A DNA stretch of 64,000 nt from Macrotrachela quadricornifera (Eukaryota > Rotifera > Eurotatoria > Philodinida > Philodinidae): NCBI GenBank assembly GCA_022393335.1, contig JAJEKB010021277.1, positions 1,678,660 to 1,742,659 of the forward strand. The letters are read 5' to 3'. The notes below the pieces were generated by a model, which did not search any database, had not been told where the DNA came from, and saw only the letters and a program-made list of their open reading frames with translations. Every line of letters begins with the position of its first letter. Positions within the stretch are counted from its first letter, which is position 1. Made by a program: the position numbers and the translations under genes. This document shows positions 46,242 to 58,807 of this stretch, in pieces.

Positions 46242-49200
46242 TTATCGATGAAAACTAATTTCAAAAAAAATGAAAAATATTTTGTCAGTCTTCTCACCGG
46301 TAAAATCAAACTGGATTGATGTCTAAAAACAACTTGGTTAAATATTTGAATGAAATTAATAGAAAAAAACATGATATACCGTTCTATTTTGTTGAGCATT
46401 TGTCAAATATTTTATTCCTATTGGTCCAATATTATTTCCACGAAGTTTGAGTGTCGAAAGTGTCTACAACAAATTACAAAATACATGTACTCGTAACTCC
46501 ATTATCATCAATCTTACCTGATTATATTTTAATGCGTCAGCAAGATGAGAAGCTCCATCATCCCCAATTTGATTAGCTCGAAGATCCAAGTTAACAATTT
46601 TCTATTATCATGCTCGAATACAAATAAGATTTATTTCAAGTAATCATGATCAATACCGTTGACTCTCTTATGAACGCAGCTAGCAATTGAGCACCTCTAT
46701 CGCTTATCTTATTTGTAATGAGACTAATGGTTTCAAATTTCTGGAAATACAGAAGACAAATTCTTCTTGCATAAAAAATCACTTAATCATTACGTCAAAT
46801 TTTTGCAAAAGAGATGACATCCATTCCATGAAATTATCTCCTATTCCATAGAAGTTCAGCCTAAGTGTGGGATTATTCTAGAATATAATTCAAAATAAGC
46901 AAGAATAACATGAAATATCCATGAAATACATATTTGTTAGGAATATCCATAGCATTTGAAATAGCTGAACATTCTGAAGACTTATTTTCCTGCAGTCGGA
47001 GACAGACAAGCGATGATCTCACCGTATTATTTTTCAGGGCATTGATAAAGTATTGTGCTCCTTGATCACCAATTTGATTCTTCCGAAGATCTAAGTTAGT
47101 AAGTATCTATAAAAGAATAAAGTAAACTCAAATAGAATAGGATCACTGAAGATTACTTGATTAGTTTCTATAACACGAGCAAAATATTCAGCTGCTTGAT
47201 CTTCGATTTTGTTGTCTCGAAGATTGATACTAGTCAAAGTCTGCAGGCAGAAAAAGAAGACGATGGTAAAAAGTAAATTATTAGTATATACCGGATGATC
47301 TCGTATAGCTTCAGCTAGATATCGTGCACCTCTATTTCCGATTTTATTACAGTCAAGATCGAGTTCACTTAATGTCTAGTGTTGGTTGTTGTAAAAGAAT
47401 GACAGTAATCGAGATAGGTAAGAAATGTCTACCTGAACTTTGTGCAAAGCATCAGCGAGACACTTTGCCCCTTGATTTCCGATATCATTGCATCCCAAAT
47501 CTAATCGTTGCAATTTCTGTAATGAACAAAATCAACATTAAACGAAAATAATCATGCTCTTTTACTATATGCGTTTCTAATATATGAGCAATACATTGCG
47601 CACCTTGATCACGGATATTGTTTCCACAGAGATCGAGCTTAACGATAGCCTATGATTGAAATAAAGAAGTAACAGGTCGGTAAGAAAATATTCAATCAGT
47701 AATAAATACCTGATGATATCTTAATACACGTTTCAAATAATATACTCCTTGAGTTCCAATTGCATTACCACGGAGAAGGAGTTCGTTTAGTTCCTAGTTT
47801 GAAATATCGTCACAAGTGAGGTTCATTGAAATATGTGATGGACACTGACCTTTTGATTAAGCAAAACATCAGCGAGATAACAGAATTCTTCCTCTTGTAT
47901 CCCATAATGAATGAACCATAATTCAGTTAGAGTCTAGATTATATGAATGTACATTAGAAACCAATGATCGGTTAAGTTTACTGTCGTGTTTCGTAAGGCA
48001 GTGCTGATATATTCTACTATTGTGTGTCCTATCTTTTCCGATGTGTCTTCGTAACTGTTATCGTATGGTAACATGTGTAAATACGTTAGGTTCTATATTA
48101 AGAGATAGCTACAGAAGAATACGTTGAAACTAATCATACTTTGTGATTTTGTATGAATACAAGACATTCTACCAGTACACATAAACTACTAGGGTTGTGT
48201 ATTACCCGAAGATCGGTAAGTGTCTTAAAAAGAAAGTATACAAGTGAAGAGTATATAAATGAGAAGGTAAAACTTACCGTATTCCTTAACACTAAATCAG
48301 CAAGACTTTTCATACCCTTATCCCTAATATAATTTTCTGATAGATTTAATACATTCAGAGTCTATAAACAATAAAGATATGAATAAGTAGAAATCTTAGA
48401 AGATATTTACCATGTTTTTCTCTAACACATCAGCCAAATACTTTGCTCCTCTGTCACTGATCCTGTTTATCGCTAAATTCAGTCGACGAAGAGACTATGT
48501 AAAATAAAGATAAGTGAGTGATGAAACAGCAATTGATATTTACTGTATTCGTTTTTAGCCAATCAGTGATCAATTTCACCCCGTAATCTGATATATCATT
48601 GTGTGATAAGTCGATTTTTGTTATCACCTGTAATAAGAGATAAGATTGAAACACTAGTAATCAAAACGATTGATCGACATAAAATGACGTAGTGACACTT
48701 GTATAAGATTTCATACTTGTATATGGCGTGAACGAAAATGATCAATACTTACCGTATTATTTCGTAGAACGTCGAATAAATGCTGAACTCCATCACAATC
48801 AATTTTATTAGATGGAAGATTTAGGGTGTGTCGAGTCTATTTTATGTTATAACTATAAATATATATCACAACCAAAAAAAAATTCCAGTAACCTTTTTTC
48901 TTTTAATGTTAGCAATCTTTTCAATGAATTCATCCGAATTATTTCTCTTGTCGCTGATGTAGAATCTCGTCAGGATCTATGGAAAAAAGTATTTATCAAG
49001 TAAACAAAGTAATGGTGGGCAAACACTAACTGTATTATCTCGCAACATATCACGCAGATCTTTTACTCCATTATATCTAATATCGTTTGATCGTAAATCG
49101 AGAGCTTGGAGGGTCTACATTATATAGAATGAATGTATAGTGCAAATCAAAGGTAAACATTACGCACAGTATTAGTTCGCAAAACGTCAGCGATATACTT

Positions 49201-52200
49201 AATTCCTTCATTTCCAATTTTATTTGATCGAAGATTAAGTTCTCGAAGAGTCTACATTATAGAGAGAATATGAAATATAGATATGAAATGTAACTGACAG
49301 TGTTATTTTGCAAAGCATCAGCAATATATTTAGCTCCTTTATCTCCGATTTGATTGGATTGAAGATCTAATTTTGCAATTTTCTACTTGGAAAATATAAT
49401 ATTTAAATTTGAAAGTAATATCGAATAAAATAAAATTACCTTATTGTTTTGTATCTGAAAATATGCTTTCATAGCAACAGCATCGCATTTGTCATTACTT
49501 TTCACATCAAAATGAACAAGTTTCTATATAGATAACATGTTAAAATATATGAATAAATATGACAATTACATTTTTCTTTTGAAATAATTCGTAGAGACGT
49601 TCTAACGTTGTATCACTGATTTGATTGAAACTAAGATCGAGTACTCGTAGTGTCTGAAAAGAAAAAGAATAATCATTTTTAAAGTAAAATAATTTAATAT
49701 ATCGAATTACCATATTATTTTTTAAGGCACTAGCCACACATAGTGCACCTTGATCTCCGATATGATTGCTTCTGAGGTTCAGCTTGATTAATTTCTATGT
49801 GTAGACGTAATGAACAAGAAACATATTTTGTTTTTCAACATTTTAAAAAAAGAGCGCATATTTCGGTGAAGAGTTCTCTAAACGAGTTCATATTAGTAGC
49901 AATTAGTATTAGAAAATGTGTTAGAAATGAAGATGAAATTCGTCTATTAGGTGTCGGACATTCTTAAATGACCATCCAAACTGATATGTTTCATAAAATT
50001 CGAATTTCAATTTTTATGATGAAAATAGTAGCTCATTACCTTTTTGTTCCGCAATGAATCAGCGAGAAGTCGTGCGCCTTCACTTCCAATCTGGTTTTTA
50101 CTTAGAGTAAGTGACGTGAGTGTCTATTTTTTTTCGAAGAATAGAAAATGCATTATCAAACAAGTGGAAATAGAAAACTTACCGAAATGTTCATTAGAGC
50201 TTCAGCAAGAAGCCGTGCACCTTCTTCTTGAATGTTATTATTGCTCAAATAAATATGATTAATTGTCTATAGAATGATTTCTATATTGGTTTCACTTGAA
50301 TAATATGAATGATAGACTTACCTTATTGGTTCGAAATAGATCGCATAAATATTGTATTCCTTTGACTCCGATTCGATTACCACTAAGTTGAAGCGAAGCA
50401 AGGGTCTTATTTTGTAAGGCCTTAGTTAAATTTCCTATACTTTCGTCATCGATGTCATTATCCTGCAGAAAAAGCTGACGAATTATCTATACAATAAAGA
50501 TGAATCGATTTTTAGAAAATAGAATAGAGATAGTTGATGTAACCAGATTGTGTTCTAACGCATCGCATAGATATTTTATCCCAGGACTTCCAAATTGATT
50601 TTTTCCCAGATCCAATGCAATAAGTGCCTACGAATGACAAATCAGTCACGATAAATTGAGCAAAAACAGAAAATAGATGAATAATTACTTTATTAGTTTT
50701 GATTGATTCAGCTACATGCAATGCACCCACTTTCCCAAATTTATTGTTTGCCAAATAAATGCGTTGAATGATCTGTATAACAAATAATAAGAATAGATTA
50801 TCACAAATAGGCAAAGTGAGTTTAAAGAAATACCATGTTATTACGTAATGCGTCGCTTAAATGTTGTGCTCCTATAGGTCCAATTTGATTTCCTCCGAGA
50901 TTAAGTGATATCAACGTCTTTTTTTTAAATGGAGCGATACAAAAACGAAATAGTTAAAAATATCTGTATTACCGTATTGTTTCGTAAAAACTCTGCAATG
51001 TATCGTATACCTTCTTCTTCAATATAATTATTTTCCAAATTAATATTCCTGATTGTCTATATTATAATAATGATGTATTTAATTGTATCCATAATAAGCA
51101 GATATGTTAGTTACCGTTATATTTCGTAAGGCATACGCCAAATATTTCATACCGTGCGGTCCCATATTCATACCTTTGAAATTTAGCTTTGTCAATGTCT
51201 ATTTTAGAAAAATAGACACATTTCATATATTAATAGCGTGAGAGTAAGTATTCCCTTTTTTATTCAGACTCATATATGCATACCTACACTGTCAATAAAT
51301 AAGGACTGCCTTGTAATGAAAGATTGTACTACATACCTGTAATAGTATAGTATCATTGTTTGTATGTACCAGACGAACGATTGATGAAAATTCAATATCC
51401 ATTGGTAGTGAATGGAATCTCAATACGGCATAAGGAGGCTGTCGCGTTTTTCTTGATACCGAGTGTTGTTCATCAACCATAGTGCATTTTGGTGTTGTAT
51501 AGAAATTGATTACTTTCTGCTTTAAAACATAGTCGCATGTGACATTCCACTTTTTGTCGAGCAACCAGAATGGAATTCGAAATTGATTGATAATGAAATC
51601 AAGATCTTTGATATCATCTTTTTCTTGTAAAGTAAAAGAAAAGAAAAATTGAAATGTTTTGAGACTGTGCAGTTTCGTTTGGATTATGTTTGCCCAATCT
51701 GATCCGTGGAAAATCGAGTCTAAATTTGATCTACAAGATATAAGCTTCAATTGAGTGAGTGATGGTGTTAACGAAAGAAGGGATTCAAAGTCGATCATTG
51801 ATAAGGTACTATTACCAATCGTCAACGATGTCAATTGTGGATACTGTATTGAAGCAGAAGATGCCATGGTCAACGCGCTGGATTTGTCCATAACAAATTT
51901 TATTATAGTGATAGTTTGTAAATGTGGTAAAAGGCAGAGAATTCGTATGTATTCTGTAAGCAAACATGATTTTATTGTAAGAAGTTTAATGTTGCATGAA
52001 TTTGGCCAAGATATTTCTGTAATAGTATATTTTGATTTTATTAAATGTAGTTGACTAAGCGTTGATTGAGTTAAAAATTTCGAAATAATCGCTAACGCTT
52101 TACTTCTATTCTTATCGCCTGAGTGAATATGAAGTGAAACTAAACTCAACATGGGTAGTTTATTCAAACGGTCATAAACTTCCGAATCATTTAACGTAAT

Positions 52201-52518
52201 CAGTGTAATTGATCGAATTCGAATGAATCGATTGATATCGAAGAGTGAGAAAAATAATCTGATCTGATCTGATCCTTTCGATCGGCCATTAAGTCTCAAA
52301 GAAGTAATGCTTTCTGGTTGTACAAGTCGAGCAATCCTTTTCCAATCAGATGATAACATCGAATTAGGATCCATCTGATACCGATTATATTCACTGATAA
52401 TTTCGTAGAATCGTTTGCATACCAAACGAAGCTTGAAAATAATGAAGCGCACATCAAGATTATTGAAAATACAGTGTAGTATTTCAGGAGGTAGTATCGA
52501 TAGAGACGTATCTGTCAT
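46242..52518 (-). CDS. F-box protein with ~32 RI-type LRRs, one repeat per exon, 33 exons
   Basis: Exon 1 (52518-51337) codes for an F-box (LSILPPEILHCIFNNLDV...KLRLVCKRFYEI) and about 350 more residues. Then 32 short exons follow; 29 are exactly 84 nt. All introns are phase 0 and mostly 50-60 bp. Each 84-nt exon encodes one 28-residue ribonuclease-inhibitor-type LRR with consensus TLxxLDLRxNxIGDxGAxYL plus ADALRNNT. Examples: 51115-51198, 50973-51056, 50834-50917, 50689-50772, 49711-49794, 48411-48494, 47292-47375, 46518-46601. Exceptions: 50322-50486 (165 nt, two fused repeats), 47982-48092 (111 nt) and the last, 46242-46322 (81 nt, ends FEISFHR). Summed length is about 1324 residues with the frame open throughout. 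Likely role: a substrate receptor of an SCF ubiquitin ligase with a long curved LRR surface; partners unknown. I chose the ATG at 52518; the nine open codons upstream have no ATG. Confidence 0.88.
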
Positions 52519-54504
52519 TGGACTATTGATTTTGTGAACAAACAATACAGTTCTTTACTACCAATTGTAGTTTAATCACTAACGTATTCAGTTGTCAAGG
52601 ACACTTTTCACTTATATCAATTTCACTTATGTGTCTTTACACAGTTGATTTCTATCTTACACGCCATCAACGATAGTATTTACGACATATTATTCTTTTG
52701 TCCCACTGATAAGAGATAAGATATTCAAGATAAGATACATTTTCTCCAAAATTGAAACAACAAAAGAACGGTGATATTTACGGACGGTTTTTTCCGCTTT
52801 ATTTAAGGTAAATTTATTTTCTTGATAAAATATATTAATGCTACCTTGAGCACACAAGTAAAATGAAGCAAGAACAGAATTTTTCGTAATACAAGTGTGA
52901 GTCTTGCAACTGAATAATCGTTATAGGGATGCAAAATGATTCTACAAACTCCCACGAACACTCAAAACACTTGAGAATTAGAGTGGTTTTTTAATCTACG
53001 AACACTCAAATTTCGTCACCAATCCATAGAGTCAGCTAATTTAGAAATGTAGGTAAAAAATTAGGTTTTTTTATGCTAACTTAAGAAAAATATCAGGAAC
53101 CCGCTTAGTTTGGAAACTGTCGATTATTATATCCGAGGGAGCATCGTAAAATCATTACATATTATGGTCGAATACAGTTAAAAAAACGGTCGATATTATT
53201 ACTAATTAGTTAATTCTTAAGTATTTATCAGTAATACATTGTCTTAGTATCATAATTTTTAAAATATGTCGATACTTAAGTTAGTTCGAACTTTTTTTTT
53301 TCACCTAAATTATATCAAACAAGTTTTCAACCCATATGAAAAGAGCATGAAGAAAAAACAGGACAAATTGATCGATTGAAAACTAGTTTTATTCTAATAC
53401 ATTTGGCTAAATAGTCTGCACGGAAAAGGAGCAAAACAGATACATTAGGACAAATTCAATTGAAATTTTTGTTTCATTAACTTAATTTGTTGATGATCGT
53501 GTTAGTCTAGAGAAAATATCATTTTCATACTGAAAAACATATAAGAATATTCAAGTAATAATAAATACTTAAGGATTCACAGAAATGGTAACGCGGAAAG
53601 AGAAATCATTTTAGGTTTAACTGACGAAAAAATCCTTATGAAAGTAACAGAAAAAATCATTGTACTACGAAATGTCGTGATCAATAAACATGTAACAAAT
53701 TCAAATAATATAAAAAGCCGACGAAGAGAAGAAGATTGCAAACAAATTTTTCCACATTTCTGTTGTCTTCACAGTAAAATGGTGAACATCTTTATAGACG
53801 TTAATTTTTGCAAACAAATGATTATTCAATGTTATAGTTGTAATACTTTTTACAAGATTTGGTCATTAATTTCCAACAAAATAATGTTAAAACTGTCTTA
53901 CATTCGATAATCACCGATCGATAACTGGTATTTGAAATGGTTAATCAAGTATTCATTTATTAGATTATCATATGCGTTTAATAAGTATATTATAAGTATT
54001 CAAACAAACATCACATTTCGTATTGATAAAACGCCACATAGATATATTGATCACGTTGTTTAATAATCATGAATTATGTAAATATTTCAAGAACATGATA
54101 ACTTAAATTTGAATCAGTTATTATCGTGTGAACATTTTACTCAACTGCAAACGTCTGTAAATGAGAATTGAAAACATCAACAACAGTAATGCTGTATTCT
54201 CTTGGTTTCATCCACATTTCTCTACTCATCTTACGGGCTGCCGTTGTTGTCTATTCTGAAGTAATACAAATTTATACAAACATTTTATAGCTTATAATCC
54301 ATCGCTTTTTAATCTTGAAACAGATTTAAAACTATGCAAAATACCAAAGTGAAGTGACAGATAGTAAAGAACTGTATTTTCTGATGAATTAATTTGATCT
54401 AAATCAATCTCTTATCAATTTTTTTCATTTTTAAAATAGACAGATCATTCGGATTTAAATTGATGATCTTTATTTTTTGTTTTAGTTTAGAAGTTTCATA
54501 ATTT
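52519..54504. other. intergenic between divergent genes, AT-rich
   Basis: Shared upstream region of the minus-strand F-box/LRR gene and the plus-strand His/Cys-rich gene. The 90-codon frame at 53638-53910 has no domain. An acceptor-like tttgttttag ends at 54485 before the next gene. Confidence 0.4.
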
Positions 54505-55089
54505 ATGGCATCCGAGGATGAATCTAGCGAATCTTCAGATGATACAAGACATTTTTCAAGGTTGAAAATAATGGATAAATCTGAATACAAACCTCATTGT
54601 GGAGGTCATCCTTGTCCAGACTGTGGGCATTGCAGTGATTGGTTTTATACTGAATCCGATTGGGATCATGTTCGTAATTGGAAGAAATGGAACAGAGAGG
54701 ATTGGATGCGTTATGGTGAGCATGTTATTCGTGTTAATAAGAATGATAGATATGGAATAGCTTGCTCTTGTGATTGTCCCGTTGCTGATTATTACAAATG
54801 GCAGTATCATTCCGGTCCTGAATGGGATCGTCATAACGGTAAATCCAATTGTTGGCAAAAACGTAACGATGCCACATGCAAGTGTCCTTGGGATCTTCAT
54901 GGTTATGGTTATAATAATGGTGGTATTTATACAGGTTGTCTTCATCATCATAATCGTGATTATGGTCCTTGGTGTATGTGCACAAACAATATACCTGAAG
55001 AATATTTCGAAGAAAAAGCGAGACGACGTTTCCCTTCACCTCAATCCAAAGATACAAGATCACCTATCGATATTGATGATGTCGAATAA
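54505..55089 (+). CDS. His/Cys/Trp-rich protein of unknown function, 194 aa
   Basis: Single exon from an ATG that follows an acceptor-like tttgttttag. The N-terminus is acidic and serine-rich (SEDESSESSDD) with casein-kinase-like sites. The core is dense in Cys, His and Trp: CGGHPCPDCGHCSDW, IACSCDCPVADYYKW, CWQKRNDATCKCPWDLHG, GCLHHHNRDYGPWCMC. Paired CxC/CxxC and HHH clusters suggest several metal sites. The tail is basic then acidic (KARRRFPSPQ...DIDDVE). No signal peptide, so probably cytosolic or nuclear. Strong codon-level structure and opposite-strand frames that look like shadows support it as real. Family not recognised. A poly(A) signal lies near 55118. Confidence 0.72.
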   Translation: MASEDESSESSDDTRHFSRLKIMDKSEYKPHCGGHPCPDCGHCSDWFYTESDWDHVRNWKKWNREDWMRYGEHVIRVNKNDRYGIACSCDCPVADYYKWQYHSGPEWDRHNGKSNCWQKRNDATCKCPWDLHGYGYNNGGIYTGCLHHHNRDYGPWCMCTNNIPEEYFEEKARRRFPSPQSKDTRSPIDIDDVE

Positions 55090-55542
55090 AAGGATTCTGT
55101 TCACTCACATTTTGATTAATAAAACTTATTGATGTATACGAGAAACAATACATTATAAATCACTCGTGATCATTTTGATGCATAAAAGATTTTTTTGCGA
55201 AAGAAATCTATTTGTAAAGTATTCCTAGTTTGCTTTAAATAGTGATCTTGAGTGTGAGGAGAGTGAGTATTAAGTAAAAGAGCTCCTAGGACCTTAGATT
55301 TCGATCTTTCTCAAGGGTCAAGTCATCACGTAAGATTTAACACTGTATAAATTTCAAAATTGAACTTTAAAAAACAAAGAAATGTTATACACAATAGGTA
55401 ACTAATACCACTACATCAATCTATTTTTACTTAGAGGATAAGCATAAGCGAGAATATATATGAAAAATGAATATGCTCTAACAAAAAACTATTGAAAAGT
55501 TATTTTTTTTTGAATCATATCTATTGGTTTTGTTTCATGCCA
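55090..55542. other. spacer between convergent genes
   Basis: AT-rich, holds the poly(A) signal of the upstream gene near 55118. The neighbouring genes face each other, so this is a shared 3' region. Nothing else recognised. Confidence 0.45.
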
Positions 55543-56298
55543 TCATTTTTTTAATGTCGTTGGATTGTTGCTTCTTGGTCGATAGCCTAAATCCTCAATA
55601 GATAATGGACATTGAATATCAATTTCAAAATATTGATTTGATCGATGATCCATTTTCATTTCAATCATTCGATCCCAATTTTTAAAATGACGATCCAAAT
55701 ATGATCGTCGATTTTCAGCACCACCGATAGCCCACAACATTAAATGACCAAATGGTATTCGGTCAAAAGGCTTTTTCCAATCAGATCGACTTAAATAATA
55801 GTTCGGATAATCATGATAGGCCGTATCCTCAGCATATATATATTGTTGCTGGATTGAATCCCAACGGATAGCGATGAGGTCAAGAAATGGCCACTTACTA
55901 GTCCATTGTTCGATCCCATTGGTCCAAAGACCAGGTGCTAGACATGGACTATCTTCATGTGTTATTTGAAGTCCCCATCCCGGAACGTCAATGATTTCGA
56001 GACCATAATCAGCAAAACTACCACTTAATGCTTTAATTTTAGGTAAATCATCCTGAAGAACATTAAAATCGGCGTCGTTATCATGTTTGATAAGGCCACC
56101 ATTTCGAACGGCACCTAATAAAGTACCACCTTCAATCGTGTATCGAATATTATTTTGATTGAGAAGCTTATCGGTTGTATCAACAATATCATACAATTTA
56201 TCGACTTCATTATCATTTAACTTTTCTTTCTCCAATCTTTGTCGCATGTTTTCATAATAGTTATGATCAACATCCGTTATAAGAATTGATTGTTCCAT
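55543..56298 (-). CDS. LicD-family nucleotidyltransferase-like protein, 251 aa
   Basis: Single exon with an ATG at 56298. The key motif is YTIEGGTLLGAVRNGGLIKH followed by DNDADFNV: the G-G-T-x-L-G-x-x-R and D-x-D nucleotidyltransferase site found in LicD and fukutin-type proteins. Those enzymes attach phosphocholine (LicD) or ribitol phosphate (fukutin/FKRP) to glycans. A helical N-terminus (residues 5-50) precedes it; the C-terminal half (PFLDLIAIRWDS, and YYLSRSDWKKPFDRIPFG) fits the family's second half. There is no signal peptide or membrane span, unlike Golgi fukutins, so it could be cytosolic. The acidic active-site residues are present. Bacterial origin is possible; single-exon structure does not decide it. 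Confidence 0.82.
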   Translation of the reverse strand: MEQSILITDVDHNYYENMRQRLEKEKLNDNEVDKLYDIVDTTDKLLNQNNIRYTIEGGTLLGAVRNGGLIKHDNDADFNVLQDDLPKIKALSGSFADYGLEIIDVPGWGLQITHEDSPCLAPGLWTNGIEQWTSKWPFLDLIAIRWDSIQQQYIYAEDTAYHDYPNYYLSRSDWKKPFDRIPFGHLMLWAIGGAENRRSYLDRHFKNWDRMIEMKMDHRSNQYFEIDIQCPLSIEDLGYRPRSNNPTTLKK

Positions 56299-58807
56299 GT
56301 TGAAATGGTATAAAGATACTTAGATATCCTACTACCTAAATTCAATAAGAAATGATAGTAGATATATATAGCGGATATATTTAGGCAATCAAAAATATGA
56401 AATTTATACACTATAAATCATGTTTTTGTAGACAACAAGTTAAAACATTATTATTCGGATATTTTTATCTCTACATACAGCGTTTAATATCTGCGTGCAA
56501 AATGTAGTCAATTATAGTTAAAAAAAAAGAAGTTATACAAAAATATACTACTCGGTTTCCTTTAAACATGATGATTCTATTAGATTAAGTCTATTCTTCA
56601 TTCATGTCCAATAGTATTGAAGCTTCATTTTACTCAAAAAATGGTTGTCTAATATATTTACTAATAAATTTTTGGTTTAATTTACCTTATCGAAGATATA
56701 TATTATAAATGCATAAACAATCATTGTCTTTCCATTTTAACGTCTTTAAAACAAAGACACAAAGAAACAAAGAATATTTCAACAATGGATCGATATATTG
56801 ATCAATAGAAATTAACAGATAATATATGAATATCTATTGGTGAGATTCATTCTAAAAAATGCTGTACTAAATATGGCTGCTAAATAAAATGATTGTAATA
56901 TGAAATGTCATTGATTACTATGTTTAAAAATATTCTTCTAATAAATATTTTCTCTTTTATTCTTCTCTAGACGGATAATATATATTCATTATATTAGAAT
57001 TTGCTTATCTTATTTTCAATAGCAGTAATCAATGATTTATTAAGTTTGTTTGTCTCTTCATGTCATTGATATCACATAACAAAACATTTTTCAATTAATT
57101 ATATCAAATTATTTAAAAATAGAATTGATTTGTAATATTCTCTCATGGTGAATGCAATATTATTTTAATATTCAAATTTGAGTATATCTATTTAACTTTT
57201 ATTAACTGAATAAATTATTAATACATCATGATGTGTATTATCCTATTTAGTTCTGATAAATAATTACAAATATTTAATACTTCTTTTATATGAACTTTTC
57301 AAACAAAAAAATTATTTTTCCATTAAAATGTTTATATATTATAGATCAATATGTTTACAAGATAATTATTGTTCATATGATAAAACGAATAATCTCGAAA
57401 AAATATGACACTTTCATTCTCTCATTGTTAACTTTACAATGTGAATAACGTTCTGTAAAAAAAAGAAAGATGAAATAAAATATACATATTATTCTTTTCT
57501 ATCAACGTCAATAGATCATCTTCAAAGTAGAGAAAAATGATGTTGAAAACATTGCCAAATATCTAATTGCTCAAATAATTTAAACTCTTTAATTCTGCTC
57601 AACTTTTTTACACATTCAAAAATTTTAATAGTCGTTTTAATAGGTTTCTTTTCATTCATGTTCGGCTCTATTGTATCAACTCTCACTCTATGCTAGAAAC
57701 TGTCACAAGCAGATCTATTCTTTTTTGATTTCTTTACACAAGCAATTTTTGTTACACAACATTACAGATTTTGGTTGACTGATTGTGAAAATATTTTTCA
57801 TCATACTAATCTCAAAATGGTTAGATATTACTCGGAATTTATGAATATTTTTTTTTATTTAATATTATTTTTAAAGAATGGAAACACATCAGATCACAGA
57901 TTGACCCACTAAGAGTTTCTATGTAAAGTAAACTGCGATTAGTAGAGGTTGCGCTGTGTAACATATACATTATTATCTTTATACAATCCGTGTTTTGCAT
58001 AAATGAAGTGTGAAAGAGTATTTAAAGACAAAGTTGGTTTCATATTCTACTAGTTATATAATCAATATTAGGAATATTTTGCAATCATTTTGAGTCAACT
58101 AGGATAGTTTGGGATTCAATTGTACTTTAGAATGTGCATCACATAATTCCTTGAAGAACAATCAATTGGTATTCCGAAATCAGTGTAACAAAGTATGCTG
58201 TCTTCATTTCTTTCTCTTTATTGACCTTGCGATCGTTACACTTCACTACTATTAATTCTTTGTCTCTGGTATATAAGTGTATGTGGTATATGTGAATGAC
58301 ACACTTTATTGTGTGAAGAAACTAACTGAGATCAAAGTGAGTAGGTTGAATTCTGTCGGACGCATTTTCAACATGTTGCCACACGTTAAATCGAATTCCA
58401 ATGATATTCACAGTTTACCTTCGATATCTGCTGATCAGATTCATACATTCGGAACTGGTCAGATGCGATATCAGAATCGGTTCGTTTCCAATGTGATTAA
58501 GGGTAATCTAGGTTCAAGAAATTGTTGGATTATATGGTTTCACATGACATCGGATTTCTTGATAAAACCGATCAATCATTGGTATGGAAACTTGTTGAAT
58601 TACATAAGAACATAGAAGTTTGATTGATCGGTTTTTTTGATGTCGGATATCATGGATTCGACAGAAATCAGTTACTGATGTATATCGGAAATAATCAGAA
58701 AACTATTATAATAATCATCTAACGAACTTACCATTTAGTTTTAAAACTATTATTTTCTCGACCATAGTGAGGGTCATATGAAAAAGATAGTTTGTGGATT
58801 TGTCTCA
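56299..58807. other. long AT-rich stretch, one small palindrome
   Basis: No supported gene. The frame at 58277-58615 has no domain and overlaps an inverted repeat: a ~33-bp arm near 58541-58575 (aaaaccgatcaatc) pairs with one near 58620-58652 (gattgatcggtttttttg). Confidence 0.4.

Noticed and set aside
47324..47551. Plus-strand frame within the LRR gene
   Set aside because: Spans LRR exons and introns of the minus-strand gene; antisense shadow.
54556..55132. Several frames overlapping the His/Cys-rich gene
   Set aside because: Composed of Ile/Met/Thr or His/Tyr runs from reading the GAT/CAT-rich coding strand in other phases.
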